Of a DNA stretch of 64,000 nucleotides, positions 8,220 through 18,959 are shown piece after piece (position 1 is the stretch's first letter; every line of letters begins with the position of its first letter). The notes beneath the pieces were generated by a model that ran no database searches, had not been told where the DNA came from, and saw only the letters and a list, made by a program, of their open reading frames with translations. Where the stretch lies: positions 6,438,501 to 6,502,500 of the forward strand of contig OU696588.1 of assembly GCA_916048095.2 (NCBI GenBank), read 5' to 3'. The stretch comes from Sacculina carcini (taxonomy: Eukaryota > Arthropoda > Thecostraca > Sacculinidae). A program made the position numbers and the translations under genes.

Positions 8220-11200
8220 GGTCCTGGAGCTGCGACGTCTACGTCGTGGAACCACCCTCCAATCTGGAGGCCAAATCGCAGCAACAACCCTTCCAGCCTC
8301 GTCAGAACGGCGGGGCTGTCGAGCTCCTGGGATTGGTTTCGGTCACCCGGGTTCCACAGGTCTTTTTTCTTTTTTTCTTTATTTTTCAGCTCAGTGCAAC
8401 TGGCACAAATCGTGACGCCACGCTACACATACACAAACAGAGACACAGTACCAACACCGCTCGCCTCACACTTTCATTTCCACGCAAGTCACCGTCTCCT
8501 GCGGGGACGTCGAGATATGATCCGCTCGCGATCATTTCTCGTATGCTCATACTCGCAGGAGATGTAGAACAACATCCAGGCCCGAGACACACATACACCT
8601 GTCACATATGTACACAGCCACTCACTACACGCCGACACACAAAAGGCTCAGTTCAGTGCAACTCCTGCATGAACTGGTGCCACACCGCATGCACATCACT
8701 TCACAACATCACACAATACACGAGCTCATTCATCTGCTCATCATGCGCACCAAAATCAACAACACCTGCACGTACACCGACACTGGCACATTCACCAACA
8801 ACATCAGGCACCTCTGCTTCATCAACATCATCGCGGTTATCAGCACCACCGACATCACCATCATTCCCATCTTCACATACAACTCGTTCATCCTCACACT
8901 CACCAACAACTTCGTCCTCCTCACAAGCATCACTATCACCATCAGCACCATCCTCACTATCATCACCATCAGTTCTGCCATCATCACCACACTCACCACC
9001 ACCACCACCTACATCAACAACTCAACACCTCAACAACACTCTCACTCGCACAAACACCAACATACACCGCACACACAACATCAACATTCTCCAGCTCAAC
9101 ATCGACGGCATCAACACAAAAAAACACGAACTAACGCACTTCCTCACACGACACTCCATTCACATAGCACTCATACAAGAAACAAAGTTACAACAGCACC
9201 ACAGAACACCCACCTTTCACAATTACAGCACCATCCGCCAAGACCGCACTAGCGGTTGAGATGGTGGCCTCATCACACTTATACACAAAACTATCAACTA
9301 CACAAACACCAGCACACAGACACAAGCACTACTACCACCAAACGACACCACAACAGAACTACAGTCATTCCAAATACGCACTGGCACACACTCACACATT
9401 TCAATCATCAACGTATACATTCCACCACAAACTTCACCAACAGTACCTCGCAACTACACACCAGATATACGCAACCTCACAAACACACCTAACATAATAC
9501 TGGGTGGCGACTTCAACGCCAAAGATCCTGCCTGGTACAGACACAATCCATTCACCAACAGAGGCACAGACATACTTCAACAAACAGAACACCTCTACAT
9601 ACTCAACAACACTCACCAACACACTCGCACCACACATCAGGCACACTATCATTCGACATCACCTGACATCACATTTTGCACACCGAATCTCATCCACACA
9701 ACCACTTGGAAGGTGGTCAAAGAGCTTGGCTCAGACCACCTTCCAATTGTCATCACCACCAAAATCAGAACTGCACCAAACACACCCAGACGCACTTACA
9801 CAAATTACACAAAAGCCAATTGGTCACAATTCACACACGACACGGAACCAGCATTTACGCAACTCAACACAACAGACATCACAGACATAAACAAAACAGT
9901 CCAAACATTTAACAGCATTATACACAAGGCAGACAAACAACACATGCCAAAAGGACACAGAAAACACCACAACCCAAACTTTACACAAGAAATACACACA
10001 CTCATCAAACAACGCGACACACTGAAACACTCTCCGACACCACACTCACACAATACATCCGAACAAATACACGCACTCAACACCACAATCAACAGCAAGA
10101 TACATGAACAATACAAACGAACAACACAAAATCACTGAACTGGCACAACTACATAAAAACACTAGATCACAGATCAAACACCACAAAACTATACAACACA
10201 CTGAAAAGCATCACACTCTCAAACAGCAATATAACACGCACACACGCAGCCATCACGACCGACACATCATCTGTACCATCAAATAAACAACAGGCAAGCA
10301 CACTCATTAACCACTACTCACCCATCAGCCACATCACTCCTACACAAAAAGACAGGACAATCATCAGACGTAAACACACATTCAGCACAGATCCACTATA
10401 TACACCTTTCACGCATGCGCAGACACGACACATCATACAGAACATCAAACAATCATCAGCCTGTGGTCCAGATGGAATAAGTAACATCCATCTGAAACAT
10501 CTTGGACCACAAGGCATACAGACACTCACCAACATATCCAACTACAGCTACTCACACAACACAATACCTCACATCTGGAAAACGGGCACCATCATCACTC
10601 TTCACAAACAAGGAACAGATCCGACGCTACCTTCTTCACATCGTCCAATCACACTGCTCTGCACACCATAAAAAATCACAGAACGCCTCATACTCAAACT
10701 CATCACACCACAAATCCCACTATCACAATCACAACACGGCTTCAGATCACTGCACTCTACAACCACACTGCTCACAAAACTCACACAGACCATGATGGGT
10801 AACATAAACACAGCAAAACCACCACACAGAACACTACTCATAACACTCGACATCAGCAAAGCCTTCGACAGAGTTCCACGACACAATCTCACAAACAAAA
10901 TACTAGACACCACACTTCACAATAACACTAAGAGATAGTTGGCCAACTACCTCGCTGGCAGATGCGCCCATGTGAGGTACAATGGACAATCATCTCACAC
11001 ACGCAACATAACAAACGGAGTCCCTCAGGGCTCCGTTTTAGCACCAACACTTTTCAACTTATACCTACACGACATGCCAGCACCAAACACTCCATCCATA
11101 CAGATATCATCATATGCAGACGACATAACAATCACAAGCACACATAGACACGCCGACACAGCAGTGCACACACTACAACCTTACATCAACACACTACAAC

Positions 11201-12244
11201 AATGGTTCAGCACAAACCAACTGAACATTGCACCGGCCAAATCCACAGCCACACTCATTACCAACTGGACATCTGAACACAACTACACACCACAAATCAC
11301 CATCAACAACACTATCATCCCACACACGCACACACCAAAAATACTAGGCGTCACATACGACACACAACTCTCATTCAAACAACACACCACCAACATTAAA
11401 ACTAAAGTCACTCCACGCCTCAACACACTGAAAGCACTCTCACACACAACTTTAGGACACAACAAAGACACCACAACCACCATATACAAACAGTACATCC
11501 GACCCGTGATAGAATATGCTAGCCCCGCATGGGCTAGCAATCTCGCAACACGCCACACCAACACACTTCAAATACTTCAAAACACCGCACTCAGAACAAT
11601 CACAGGATGCACAGCCACCACACCAGTAGACCACCTTCATCACGAAACCAAAATACTCAAACTGACACACCACCTAGACATGAGAGGCACACAAACACTC
11701 GCAGCCGCAGTCACCAACACAGCACATCCACTACATCACCTCACAACACAAGACAACACAGACAGGAACATAAAAACAACACCAAGCACAATTTACCACA
11801 GACAAATTTTCACATCACTTCCACCAGCTCCCCCACGCACATCAATCAAGAAACACATACACACAGAGGTCGCACGGAAAGCCATACACTCACTACAACA
11901 CAATACACTCCTACAAAGACACCCACCGGACATACACAAATCAGAAAACACACTCACAAGGGAATACAAGGTGCATCTGGCCAGGTTGAGATGCGGTCAT
12001 CATCCTGCCCTTCTGTCATATCAGAAAAGGTTGAATGACTCAATCGATGACACCTGTCCAGATTGCAATTCAGCACCACACACCATCACACACATCATGG
12101 AACACTGCACAGCACACACACAACTCAGACGCCAACACAAAATCAATTCAGTCAGGGACCTGTGGAACAACCCGGTCGGTGTCGTGTCTTTCCTCAGGAG
12201 CTCGATGTTGCTCGGCCAGACAACTTGAGGAACAACAACAACAA
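8220..12244 (+). mobile_element. Non-LTR retrotransposon (LINE), family 1 copy B, nested in the Gypsy element
   Basis: A full-length insertion of about 4.0 kb with 17-bp target duplications and an (AAC)n 3' tail (12228-12250). Its first ~170 bp (8220-8390) have no counterpart in copy A, which starts near the shared CAGCTC(A/C)GTGCAACTGGCAC. It has the same domain order as copy A. The ORF has several point stops and one short insertion, so it is inactive. It must be younger than the Gypsy element it splits. Confidence 0.9.
8543..12228 (+). pseudogene. LINE family 1 copy B ORF: degraded 2A, PHD-like finger, endonuclease, RT
   Basis: One ancestral ORF runs from the ATG at 8543. The 2A site (8558-8584) reads GDVEQHPGP, so the essential Asn of NPGP is His. 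The PHD-like finger and Ser/Thr/Pro linker follow, then the endonuclease (LQLNIDGINTKKHEL...IQETKLQ; GGDFNAKDPAW; GSDHLPI). Disruptions are a TGA at about 9258 where copy A has an Arg CGA codon, an insertion of about 17 bp near 10110-10125 that shifts the frame, a TAA near 10668, and a TAG at 10936-10938 replacing the Trp codon of copy A. From 10939 to 12228 the rest of RT is open (GVPQGSVLAP, SSYADD, and the C-terminal CPDCNSAPH motif). Confidence 0.8.
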
Positions 12245-12261
12245 CAACAACCACGAGTGCC

Positions 12262-13368
12262 ATCTTTTGTACGTGTCAGATCTCACCGGTCGCAGGTATC
12301 TTGTCAACAGCGGCTCAGAGGTTTCTTTGTTGCCTGCAGGCCAGGTGAATCGCTGCTCCCTACAACGACCGACTCTCCGGGCTGCCAACGGTACTTCGAT
12401 ACCAATCTACGAGGTTTGCCGCCGAATGGATGTAGATCTAGGCCTATGTCGTATTTACACCTTCGAGTTCATTGTAGCAGCGGTGCCCACACCAATTCTC
12501 GGCGCGGATTTCCTTCGAGAGTTTGGTCTGATGATCGACTTGTGCCGGCATCGATTAGTAGACAGCGCCACCTTCCTCTCGTCCACCGGTTCCAGGCATC
12601 GCACGGACGGGCATCTATCACTAGCGCACGTTCAGACTGACCAACGGTACGAAGCAGATAACGATAGTTTTTCCGACATACGCCTGTCAGAAGTGTTCAA
12701 ACAGCTGTCGACCCCTCCGACCGGCTTCCCTGCTGTTTTAATACCGGGCGTGAAACATCGAATCACGACACGTGGCCACCCAGTATACGCCCGGCCACGC
12801 CGTCTCATGCCAGCGAAACTAGCTGCAGCCAAGAGAGAGCTGGATTATCTGGTCGAGCAAGGCATTTTGGTGCCGTCATCTTCGCAGTGGTCCTGCCGTA
12901 TCCATCTCGTTGAGAAGGACAGAGGAAATCGCATGATATCGCATGGTAGGCTGCTACGAGCGCCTCAACGCGCTGACCGTTCCTGACCGCTATCCGGTTC
13001 CTCACCTTCAGACGTTCGCAGACCGGCTGAGTGGGGCAACTACTTTCAGCACCGTGGACCTCGCAAGAGCCTTCGCTCAAGTCCCTGTGCACGGACCAGA
13101 CCACAAGAAGACAGCCATCACGACTCCATTCGGGTTGTTTGAGTACCGGCACATGCCCTTTGGTCTGTCTAACGCCGCACAGACATTTCGGCGGCTGATG
13201 GATTCAGTGCTCCGAGGCATGTACAACGTCTATGTGTACATCGACGACATTCTCGTGTACTCACCCAACGCCGATCAACACCGCCGCGACTTGAGTGAGT
13301 TATTTCGCCGTCTCCGGACAGCGGGTCTCGTTGTGAAGCTCGAGAAATGCGGTCTTCGGTCGGTCTGA
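12262..13368 (+). pseudogene. Pol of the CsRn1-like element: protease and RT
   Basis: This is the continuation of Gypsy pol after the LINE. The protease reads LVNSGSEVSLLPA, so the catalytic Asp of D-S/T-G is Asn. The PTPILGADFL flap-side motif is recognisable. RT begins with RGHPVYARPRRL and the HLVEKDRGN region, then a frameshift near 12940-12945 moves the reading into a second frame. That frame has RYPVPHLQTFADRLSG, the TVDLARAF motif, MPFGLSNAAQTF and the catalytic VYIDDILVY. The second frame ends at 13368. Protease loss and the frame break show that it is dead. Confidence 0.85.
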
Positions 13369-13369
13369 G

Positions 13370-14031
13370 GTGCGTTTTCTCGGCCTCAAAGTGTCTGCAC
13401 TCGGCATCGAACCGCTGCCTGATAAAGTTGCTGATCTCGTCGATATGTATCCGCCTGGCAGTGTCAACGAATGCAAGCGATATCTTGGAATGATTAATCA
13501 TTTTCATCGCTTCATCCCACACATCGCGACTTTGTTGCAGCCACTTCACAACGCCTGTAGACTCAGCCGACGTACATTCCACTGGACGGATGCACTGATG
13601 TCCGCTTTCGAATCAAGCATGCGTGCACTGGCCAATGCGTTCTTGCGTTCCCGTGGAACGACGCCCCGACCAAGGTTGTGGCTGATGCGTTAGACACAGC
13701 CGTGGGAGCAGTAATCCTGCAGAGACAGCGTGGAATCTAGATTCCCTTGGCGTATCACTCTCGCAAGCTCCAAGGTGCCCAACTAAGCTGGTGCACTCGT
13801 GATAAAGAGCTGCATGCGCTCTTCAGTGTCATCAGACGGTTTCATCACCTGCTGGAGGGTCGAATTGGCTTACATTTATGGACTGACCACAAACCGCTCA
13901 CGTACGCCTTCACCAGTTCGGCAGAACGCTCGCCTCGAGTGCAGCGACAGCTTGCCTTTATAAGTGAGTTCTCGACGGAAATTCGTCACATTAGCGGACC
14001 CAGAAACGTCGTCTCGGACTGCCTAAGTTGA
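13370..14031 (+). pseudogene. Pol of the CsRn1-like element: RT thumb and RNase H
   Basis: VRFLGLKVSALGIEPLP and YLGMINHFHRFIPHIA are the typical Gypsy RT-connection blocks. RNase H follows (FHWTDALMSAFE, then YHSRKLQGAQLSWCTRDKEL, then LWTDHKPLTYAF). Stops and frame changes lie near 13693 and 13738, between the first and second RNase H blocks. The unit ends at a TGA around 14029. Confidence 0.8.
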
Positions 14032-14100
14032 TCACCAGTGCACATCGCTTGAGGAGCTCCACTGCGTTCCTCTGTCTTCCACACTGAAGCACAGCAAGGC

Positions 14101-15465
14101 TTGGATCTAGTGCGATTGACCAAAGAACAAGTCAACTGCCAAGAAGTTGCGTCGCTGGCCTCGTCCGCATCACTGAGCATCGAGAGACGTGATATAGGTG
14201 TTGCGTCTGGACTCCTCGTCGATGTTTCGACGGGCATGGATCGGCCCCTGGTGCCGGCATCGCTGCAGCGTGAGATCTATGAGCAGTTTCACAATATGCA
14301 TCATCCGAGTGTTCGTGCAACTGGTCGTTTGATCTCGGAGAGATACGTGTTCGCTCGCGTTGCGTTCAAAGTTGCTGCATGGACCAAGAACTGCCTGCAT
14401 TGTCAGCAATGCAAGGTAATAAGACATCAGGTCACACCACTGCGTCGCCCGCCTGCACCTTCCGGTCGGCTCGAGAGTCTCCATGTAGACATTGTGGGTC
14501 CTCTGCCGGAGTCCGGCGGATACCGGTACGTCTTCATTGTCATCGACTGATTCACCCGCTACCCAGACGCTGTCCCGATGAAGGATGCAACAGCTTCCGC
14601 CTGTGCGAAATCTCTACTCGACTGGGTGGCGCCCTTCGGTATGTGCCGCTCTATCACGTCGGACCGCGCTAGCCAATTCGTATCCTACCTGTGGAAAGAG
14701 TTGTGGGTATTGATGGGAGTGCAGCTGACCACGTCTTGCGCCGATATGCCAAAGCAAAATGGCCTGGTTGAACGTGTCCACCGTCAGCTGAAAGCCGCGT
14801 TAACTGCTGCCCTGCAGAGAAACGTCAACTGGCCGTCGGCTCTACCAGTCGTATTCATGGGAATGCGTGCTGCTTTCAAGCCCGACATCGGCACTTCGGC
14901 TGCAGAGTTAGTCTTGGGTGAGAAAATGCGCCCCCTGGATAATTTTTATCAGAGATTCACCCTGCTCCAGTGAGTGAAGTGGCTCGTCAACTGGTCCAGT
15001 CCTTTGCCCACTTGCAGCCTGTACCGACAGCGTGGCATCGCCGCTACGATGCTGAGCGTCCGTTCGTACTCACATCGCTGGCAACCACTACACATGTGAG
15101 GTGTCGTGAGGGTCGACGGTGATCGTCCTCCATTGAATCCACCGTACCAGGGACCGTATGAAGTGATTCACCGAGGAGACCAATCATTCGTAATCAACAA
15201 CAAAGGACGACAGGACACGGTGGCCGCGGTCCGACTGAAGCCGGCACATCTGGAGCGCGCTTTACAGTCAGCGCTTTACAGCGCTTTACAACCGGACCCG
15301 TCAAGTTCCGGTTCTCATTCGCCACCAGCTGTGTCGAACGTGCCGACCCGAATTCGTTCGCCATCAACGCCGCCATCTCGTATAGCTTGGTCCCGGCGTG
15401 CAAGACCCGTCTGTCCTCCACGCCGGTTCATACAGTCGGTGCAAGCACCTGTAGGGGGGCTGTAG
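14101..15465 (+). pseudogene. Pol of the CsRn1-like element: integrase and C-terminal tail
   Basis: The HHCC zinc-binding region (FHNMHHPSVRATGRLI...CLHCQQC) precedes the DDE core: HVDIVGPLPES, then TSDRASQF, then PKQNGLVERVHRQLK. A TGA at 14548-14550 stands where the conserved Trp of the IDWFTRYP motif would be, and a further stop at about 14973 separates the C-terminal part. The last segment (15106-15465) contains PPYQGPYEVIHRGDQSF, the chromodomain-like GPF/Y module, then a Ser/Pro tail reaching the 3' LTR. Confidence 0.8.
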
Positions 15466-15618
15466 CCAATGACCTGGCAACAATAATTGTATTTGTATTA
15501 TTTGTATGTGCTGCGTCGTTAATGTGTTTGTTTATCATTCATCAACCATTGTTGTTCACAATAGACAATCGTTCATCAACCGCGCCCGTGTGTGCATGTA
15601 TCTAGCCGAGCTGCTACA
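15461..15618 (+). repeat. 3' LTR of the CsRn1-like element
   Basis: Begins TGTAGCCAATGACCTGGCAA and ends GAGCTGCTACA. It is the partner of 7115-7272 and retains a proper TG...CA border. Confidence 0.9.
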
Positions 15619-17267
15619 AAGTGCCGCACATTACCGTGCAAACAATGATATTAGGGCTTTCAGACACATTATAACAATTAAATAGTGCATATTTAATGAT
15701 AATTCAATTTAATTGGGTAACTATTAACATGAATAACTCATGGGTTGATAAAAATAATTCATTTAACATCCCAAATAAATCATTTCCATAATTTGAATTC
15801 TTTGCATGACTCTTCAAAAAAAACAAAAAACGTGTTTTTTGGTCGAGTTATTTTTTGCAAGAAAACGGGTTTTTTTAAACGGTTGTTTTTTTAGGTCGCA
15901 TCTCTAGTTGTTTCATACATTGATGATTTGATATAAAAACTCTATGTTTTATAATCTCGTGTTGTCTCGTCCATGTGTTGTTGTTTGTCGTGGTCTTGTT
16001 TCGTGTTGTGTGGTTTATCGTAAATAGGTTTGTGTAAGTAGGCCTCCAAAAATATGTATTTTCACAAAATTCAATGTAGCTGAAACCAAAAAGTACTCTT
16101 CTAGATTGTCCCTGGTTTGTGAGATAACATGAAACTATATATATAAATACAAAATATGTGTTTTTGTTTTGTAATATGTGTGGTTTGGGCGTACTTTCAC
16201 ACTACCACAAACTGTTTAATCGCAAAATAGTAGAGGGAATTCAGCAAAAAACTATACTAATATTTGAACTCAATGTGCTGGAAATACCTATGGTCAGTTA
16301 GAAATAATCGACAAGTTGAATGTGCAACCAACATGGTGTTTTGAAATCTTTCCTTCACCTGGAGCATACTGGAAATCAGGATAATTGTGTGTGAGAGTGT
16401 TAAGGCAGCAAATGTTTGTCGTGTACATGTGGCTTGATCTTCCCTCAATGCGTCCCGTTAGCGACGGAGTATTTATGCGGTGTTTGTATTTTTGTGTGCG
16501 AGTTGGCCACGGTGGCGTATGGTAGGGGATTTGGGGTGCGAGAGAGAGGGTTGTTTTGAAATGTGTACCTCCCGTGGGGTCGAGCGGAACAAGAGAGGCA
16601 GTGCGCATAGTGAATCGATGTGAGATGGTATGTTGTGTCGCGTGGGAGTTTTAGTAGTCGTTGTGTGAGCGTCGTGGAGTGTGTGTCGGTTTGCGGTGTC
16701 TTGTGGGCGCGCGTGGGGCTGCAATGCCTCCGCGCGCCCGTCTCCTAATACATCTTTTGTTTTACACTTCATGTTTGCTTCTACAAGCTAACCGGCCTCT
16801 AACATTTTGACTTTATGGAGTGGTGGAGAAATTACTTCTTGTGAAAAATGCCTTCCATGTGTGTCACAATGGGATAGCCGTTTGTTGGCGTTTTGGAAAC
16901 ATTAACCGTGCTGTTTTGGAGTTTGGCCTTTTTTGGCCTTTTTTCGTCGGTTTGTCCTTATCTGGCTTGAGACACCTGGCAAACCTGCTCGCACTGCGCG
17001 TTCATTGCACGGCGAGGTAGCGCCCTTGAGGCAAGCGGCTGAAATGCAGGCCAATTGGCTTGAAAAGTTGAACATACTTTGGCTTGAAAAGTTGAACATG
17101 CTTTCAACTTTGGTTTCCGGGACAATTGCTGGCCAAGCCAACAATTGGCCTCGTTTGACCACGGCTTATGATAAACGCTTTCCTTTTTTAATCATATTTA
17201 ACAAATATGTCAATAAAAAAATTACCTCCAGTGGTAATTTACACCTTCTTCATTTCTTCTCATCTGC
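15619..17267. other. No recognisable gene
   Basis: An AT-rich first half with homopolymer runs is followed by a GC-richer patch at about 16440-16745 (GCGCGC-rich, with short open frames on the minus strand that resemble nothing known to me). Two near-identical short words (AAAAGTTGAACATACTTT and AAAAGTTGAACATGCTTT) lie near 17060-17105. It is probably host intergenic DNA between JNK and PP2A-C. Confidence 0.4.
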
Positions 17268-17332
17268 TATAAAACGTAATTCCATATTACTTAGATCTAT
17301 GGATTAAATTGTGGAATCATATTGAAACATAT
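17268..17332 (+). repeat. 65-bp direct repeat, left copy (bounds the 45-kb block)
   Basis: Identical at all 65 positions to 62243-62307 (starts TATAAAACGTAATTCC, ends GAAACATAT). Immediately to its right begins a clipped H1 5' end (ATAAAAGAGATCC). The right copy is immediately preceded by an H-type 3' hairpin. The word is not part of the Helitron-like consensus seen elsewhere in the window. Confidence 0.95.
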
Positions 17333-18350
17333 ATAAAAGAGATCCTCTGTGTGTGTGTGTGTCTGTCCCACCCTCCTTGGTCCATTTCTATCAGCTACTA
17401 CTCAGCCACCACTTGGCCTACAAGTTAACAATTTATACGATCACGTTGAGAAAATTTTGTCTACACTAAACACTAAATTTTTAATTTTAAAAACAAAACC
17501 AAAAAAAGTTATAGCGGTGAAAAGACAAAATGAACCCTGAAAAATGCGAAAATTTTGGTCAATATTCTGCCATCGAGTTCTCCTAAACCAGAAATGGTAC
17601 AGCAATACAAATTATACCACTGTGTAGAAAATTTTGTGTTCTACAAGATAAATTATAATTCATATCCAAAAATTGAATATAAAAGATGTAGAAATGACAA
17701 AACTTCAATCTACATTCAAAATTTTATTTAAACTCCTGGCGTCTGATTTTCTTTACTTTTTTTTTCTATTTGTCAAAAAATAATTATCACACATCTAAAT
17801 AAATAATACCATCATGCTGTGAATTTTGTTTTCTACAACACGGTATAATTTTTAATTTTCTAAAGTGTATTAAAAAAGTAACGGTGGTGTGAAGTGTAAA
17901 TGACAAAGTCAAAAAGGCAAAATTAGAACTAAAAACGTGAATATTTTGCTCAATGTTCCGCTATCTATTCTTCATAAACCAGCAATGGTACAGCTATAAA
18001 AATTATACTATTATGTAGAAAATTTTGTGTTCTACAGGATAAGTTATAATTTATACCCACAAATGATACAAAAAACGTGTAAAATTGGAAAAATTCTCAA
18101 ATACATCCAAAATTACACTTGAACACCGGGCGACTAAAATTAATTAATTTTTCTACTATTTCTCAGTAAATATTTGTTACACATAAAAATAAATTATACC
18201 ATCGTACTGTAAATTTTGTGTTCTACAATGCAGTATAATTTTTAATTTTCCAAAGTGTATCTGAAGGAAGTTACGGTGGTGTAAAGTCAAAAGTACATAT
18301 TGCCAATTTGATAGCTATTATGCGCACTTGCGATTACACAGGAATATCTA
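17333..18350 (+). mobile_element. Helitron-like H1, 5' part
   Basis: It carries the H1 head (AAAAGAGATCCTCTGTGTG, then the CCTTGGTCCATTT and CTACT...GGCC blocks) and one or two diverged copies of the internal ~340-400-bp repeat (TTTTGTGTTCTACA...TATAATT). It is interrupted at 18351 by a second H1 head. No Rep/helicase ORF is present, so it would be non-autonomous. Confidence 0.55.
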
Positions 18351-18959
18351 TCTATATATATAAAAGAGATCCTCTGTGTGTGTGTGTGTCTGTGTGTTCA
18401 CCATCCTTGGTCCATTTTCTATCAGCTAATACTCGGCTACCACTAGGCGTACCCGCTAACAATATATACCATCACGTCGGAAATGTTCTTGTCTACACTT
18501 TAGATTAAATTTTAAATTGCAAAAATGAAACCAAAAAACGTTATAGCGGTGAAAAGACAAAATGAACCCTGAAAAATACGAAAATTTTAATCAATTTTCT
18601 GAAGACTACTCCTCCTAAACCAGCAATGGTACAACTATACAAATTATACCACTGTCTAGAAAATTTTTGTTCTACTCAACAAATTATAATTTATACTCAA
18701 AAATTGATTATAAAACATGTAAAATGGAAAAAAATTCAATATACATTCTAAATTATATTTAAACTCCACGCGTCCGATTTTCTATACTTTTTTCTCTATT
18801 TCTCAAAAACTAATTATCACACATCTAAATAAATAATACCATCATGCTGGGAATTTCGTTATCTACAACACGGTATAATTTTTATTTTCCAAAGTGTATT
18901 AAAAAAAAGTTACGGCGCTGTGAAGTGTAAATCACAAAAAGGCAAAAAGGCAAAAATAG

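Larger units (their letters stand above)
7115..15618 (+). mobile_element. Ty3/Gypsy LTR retrotransposon, CsRn1-like, degenerate, split by a LINE
   Basis: 158-bp LTRs (7115-7272 and 15461-15618) enclose gag, protease, RT, RNase H and integrase in the usual Gypsy order. The primer-binding site TGGTGACCCCGA fits the 3' end of tRNA-Trp, and the gag finger has the Cys-His-Cys-Cys pattern. Both are described hallmarks of the CsRn1 lineage. Without the nested LINE (8220-12244) the element would be about 4.5 kb. The LTRs differ at several sites, no clean target duplication is seen (CACTG before, AAGTG after), and gag and pol carry many stops and frameshifts, so it is old and inactive. Confidence 0.88.

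Noticed and set aside
5616-15618. Family-1 LINE copies A and B as a local inverted duplication
   Set aside because: Copy B has its own target duplication and a different 3' tail and 5' end from copy A, so they are independent insertions.
16294-16772. Minus-strand open frames in the GC-richer patch of 16.3-16.8 kb
   Set aside because: Short, overlapping in different frames, with no motif or splice structure that could be supported.
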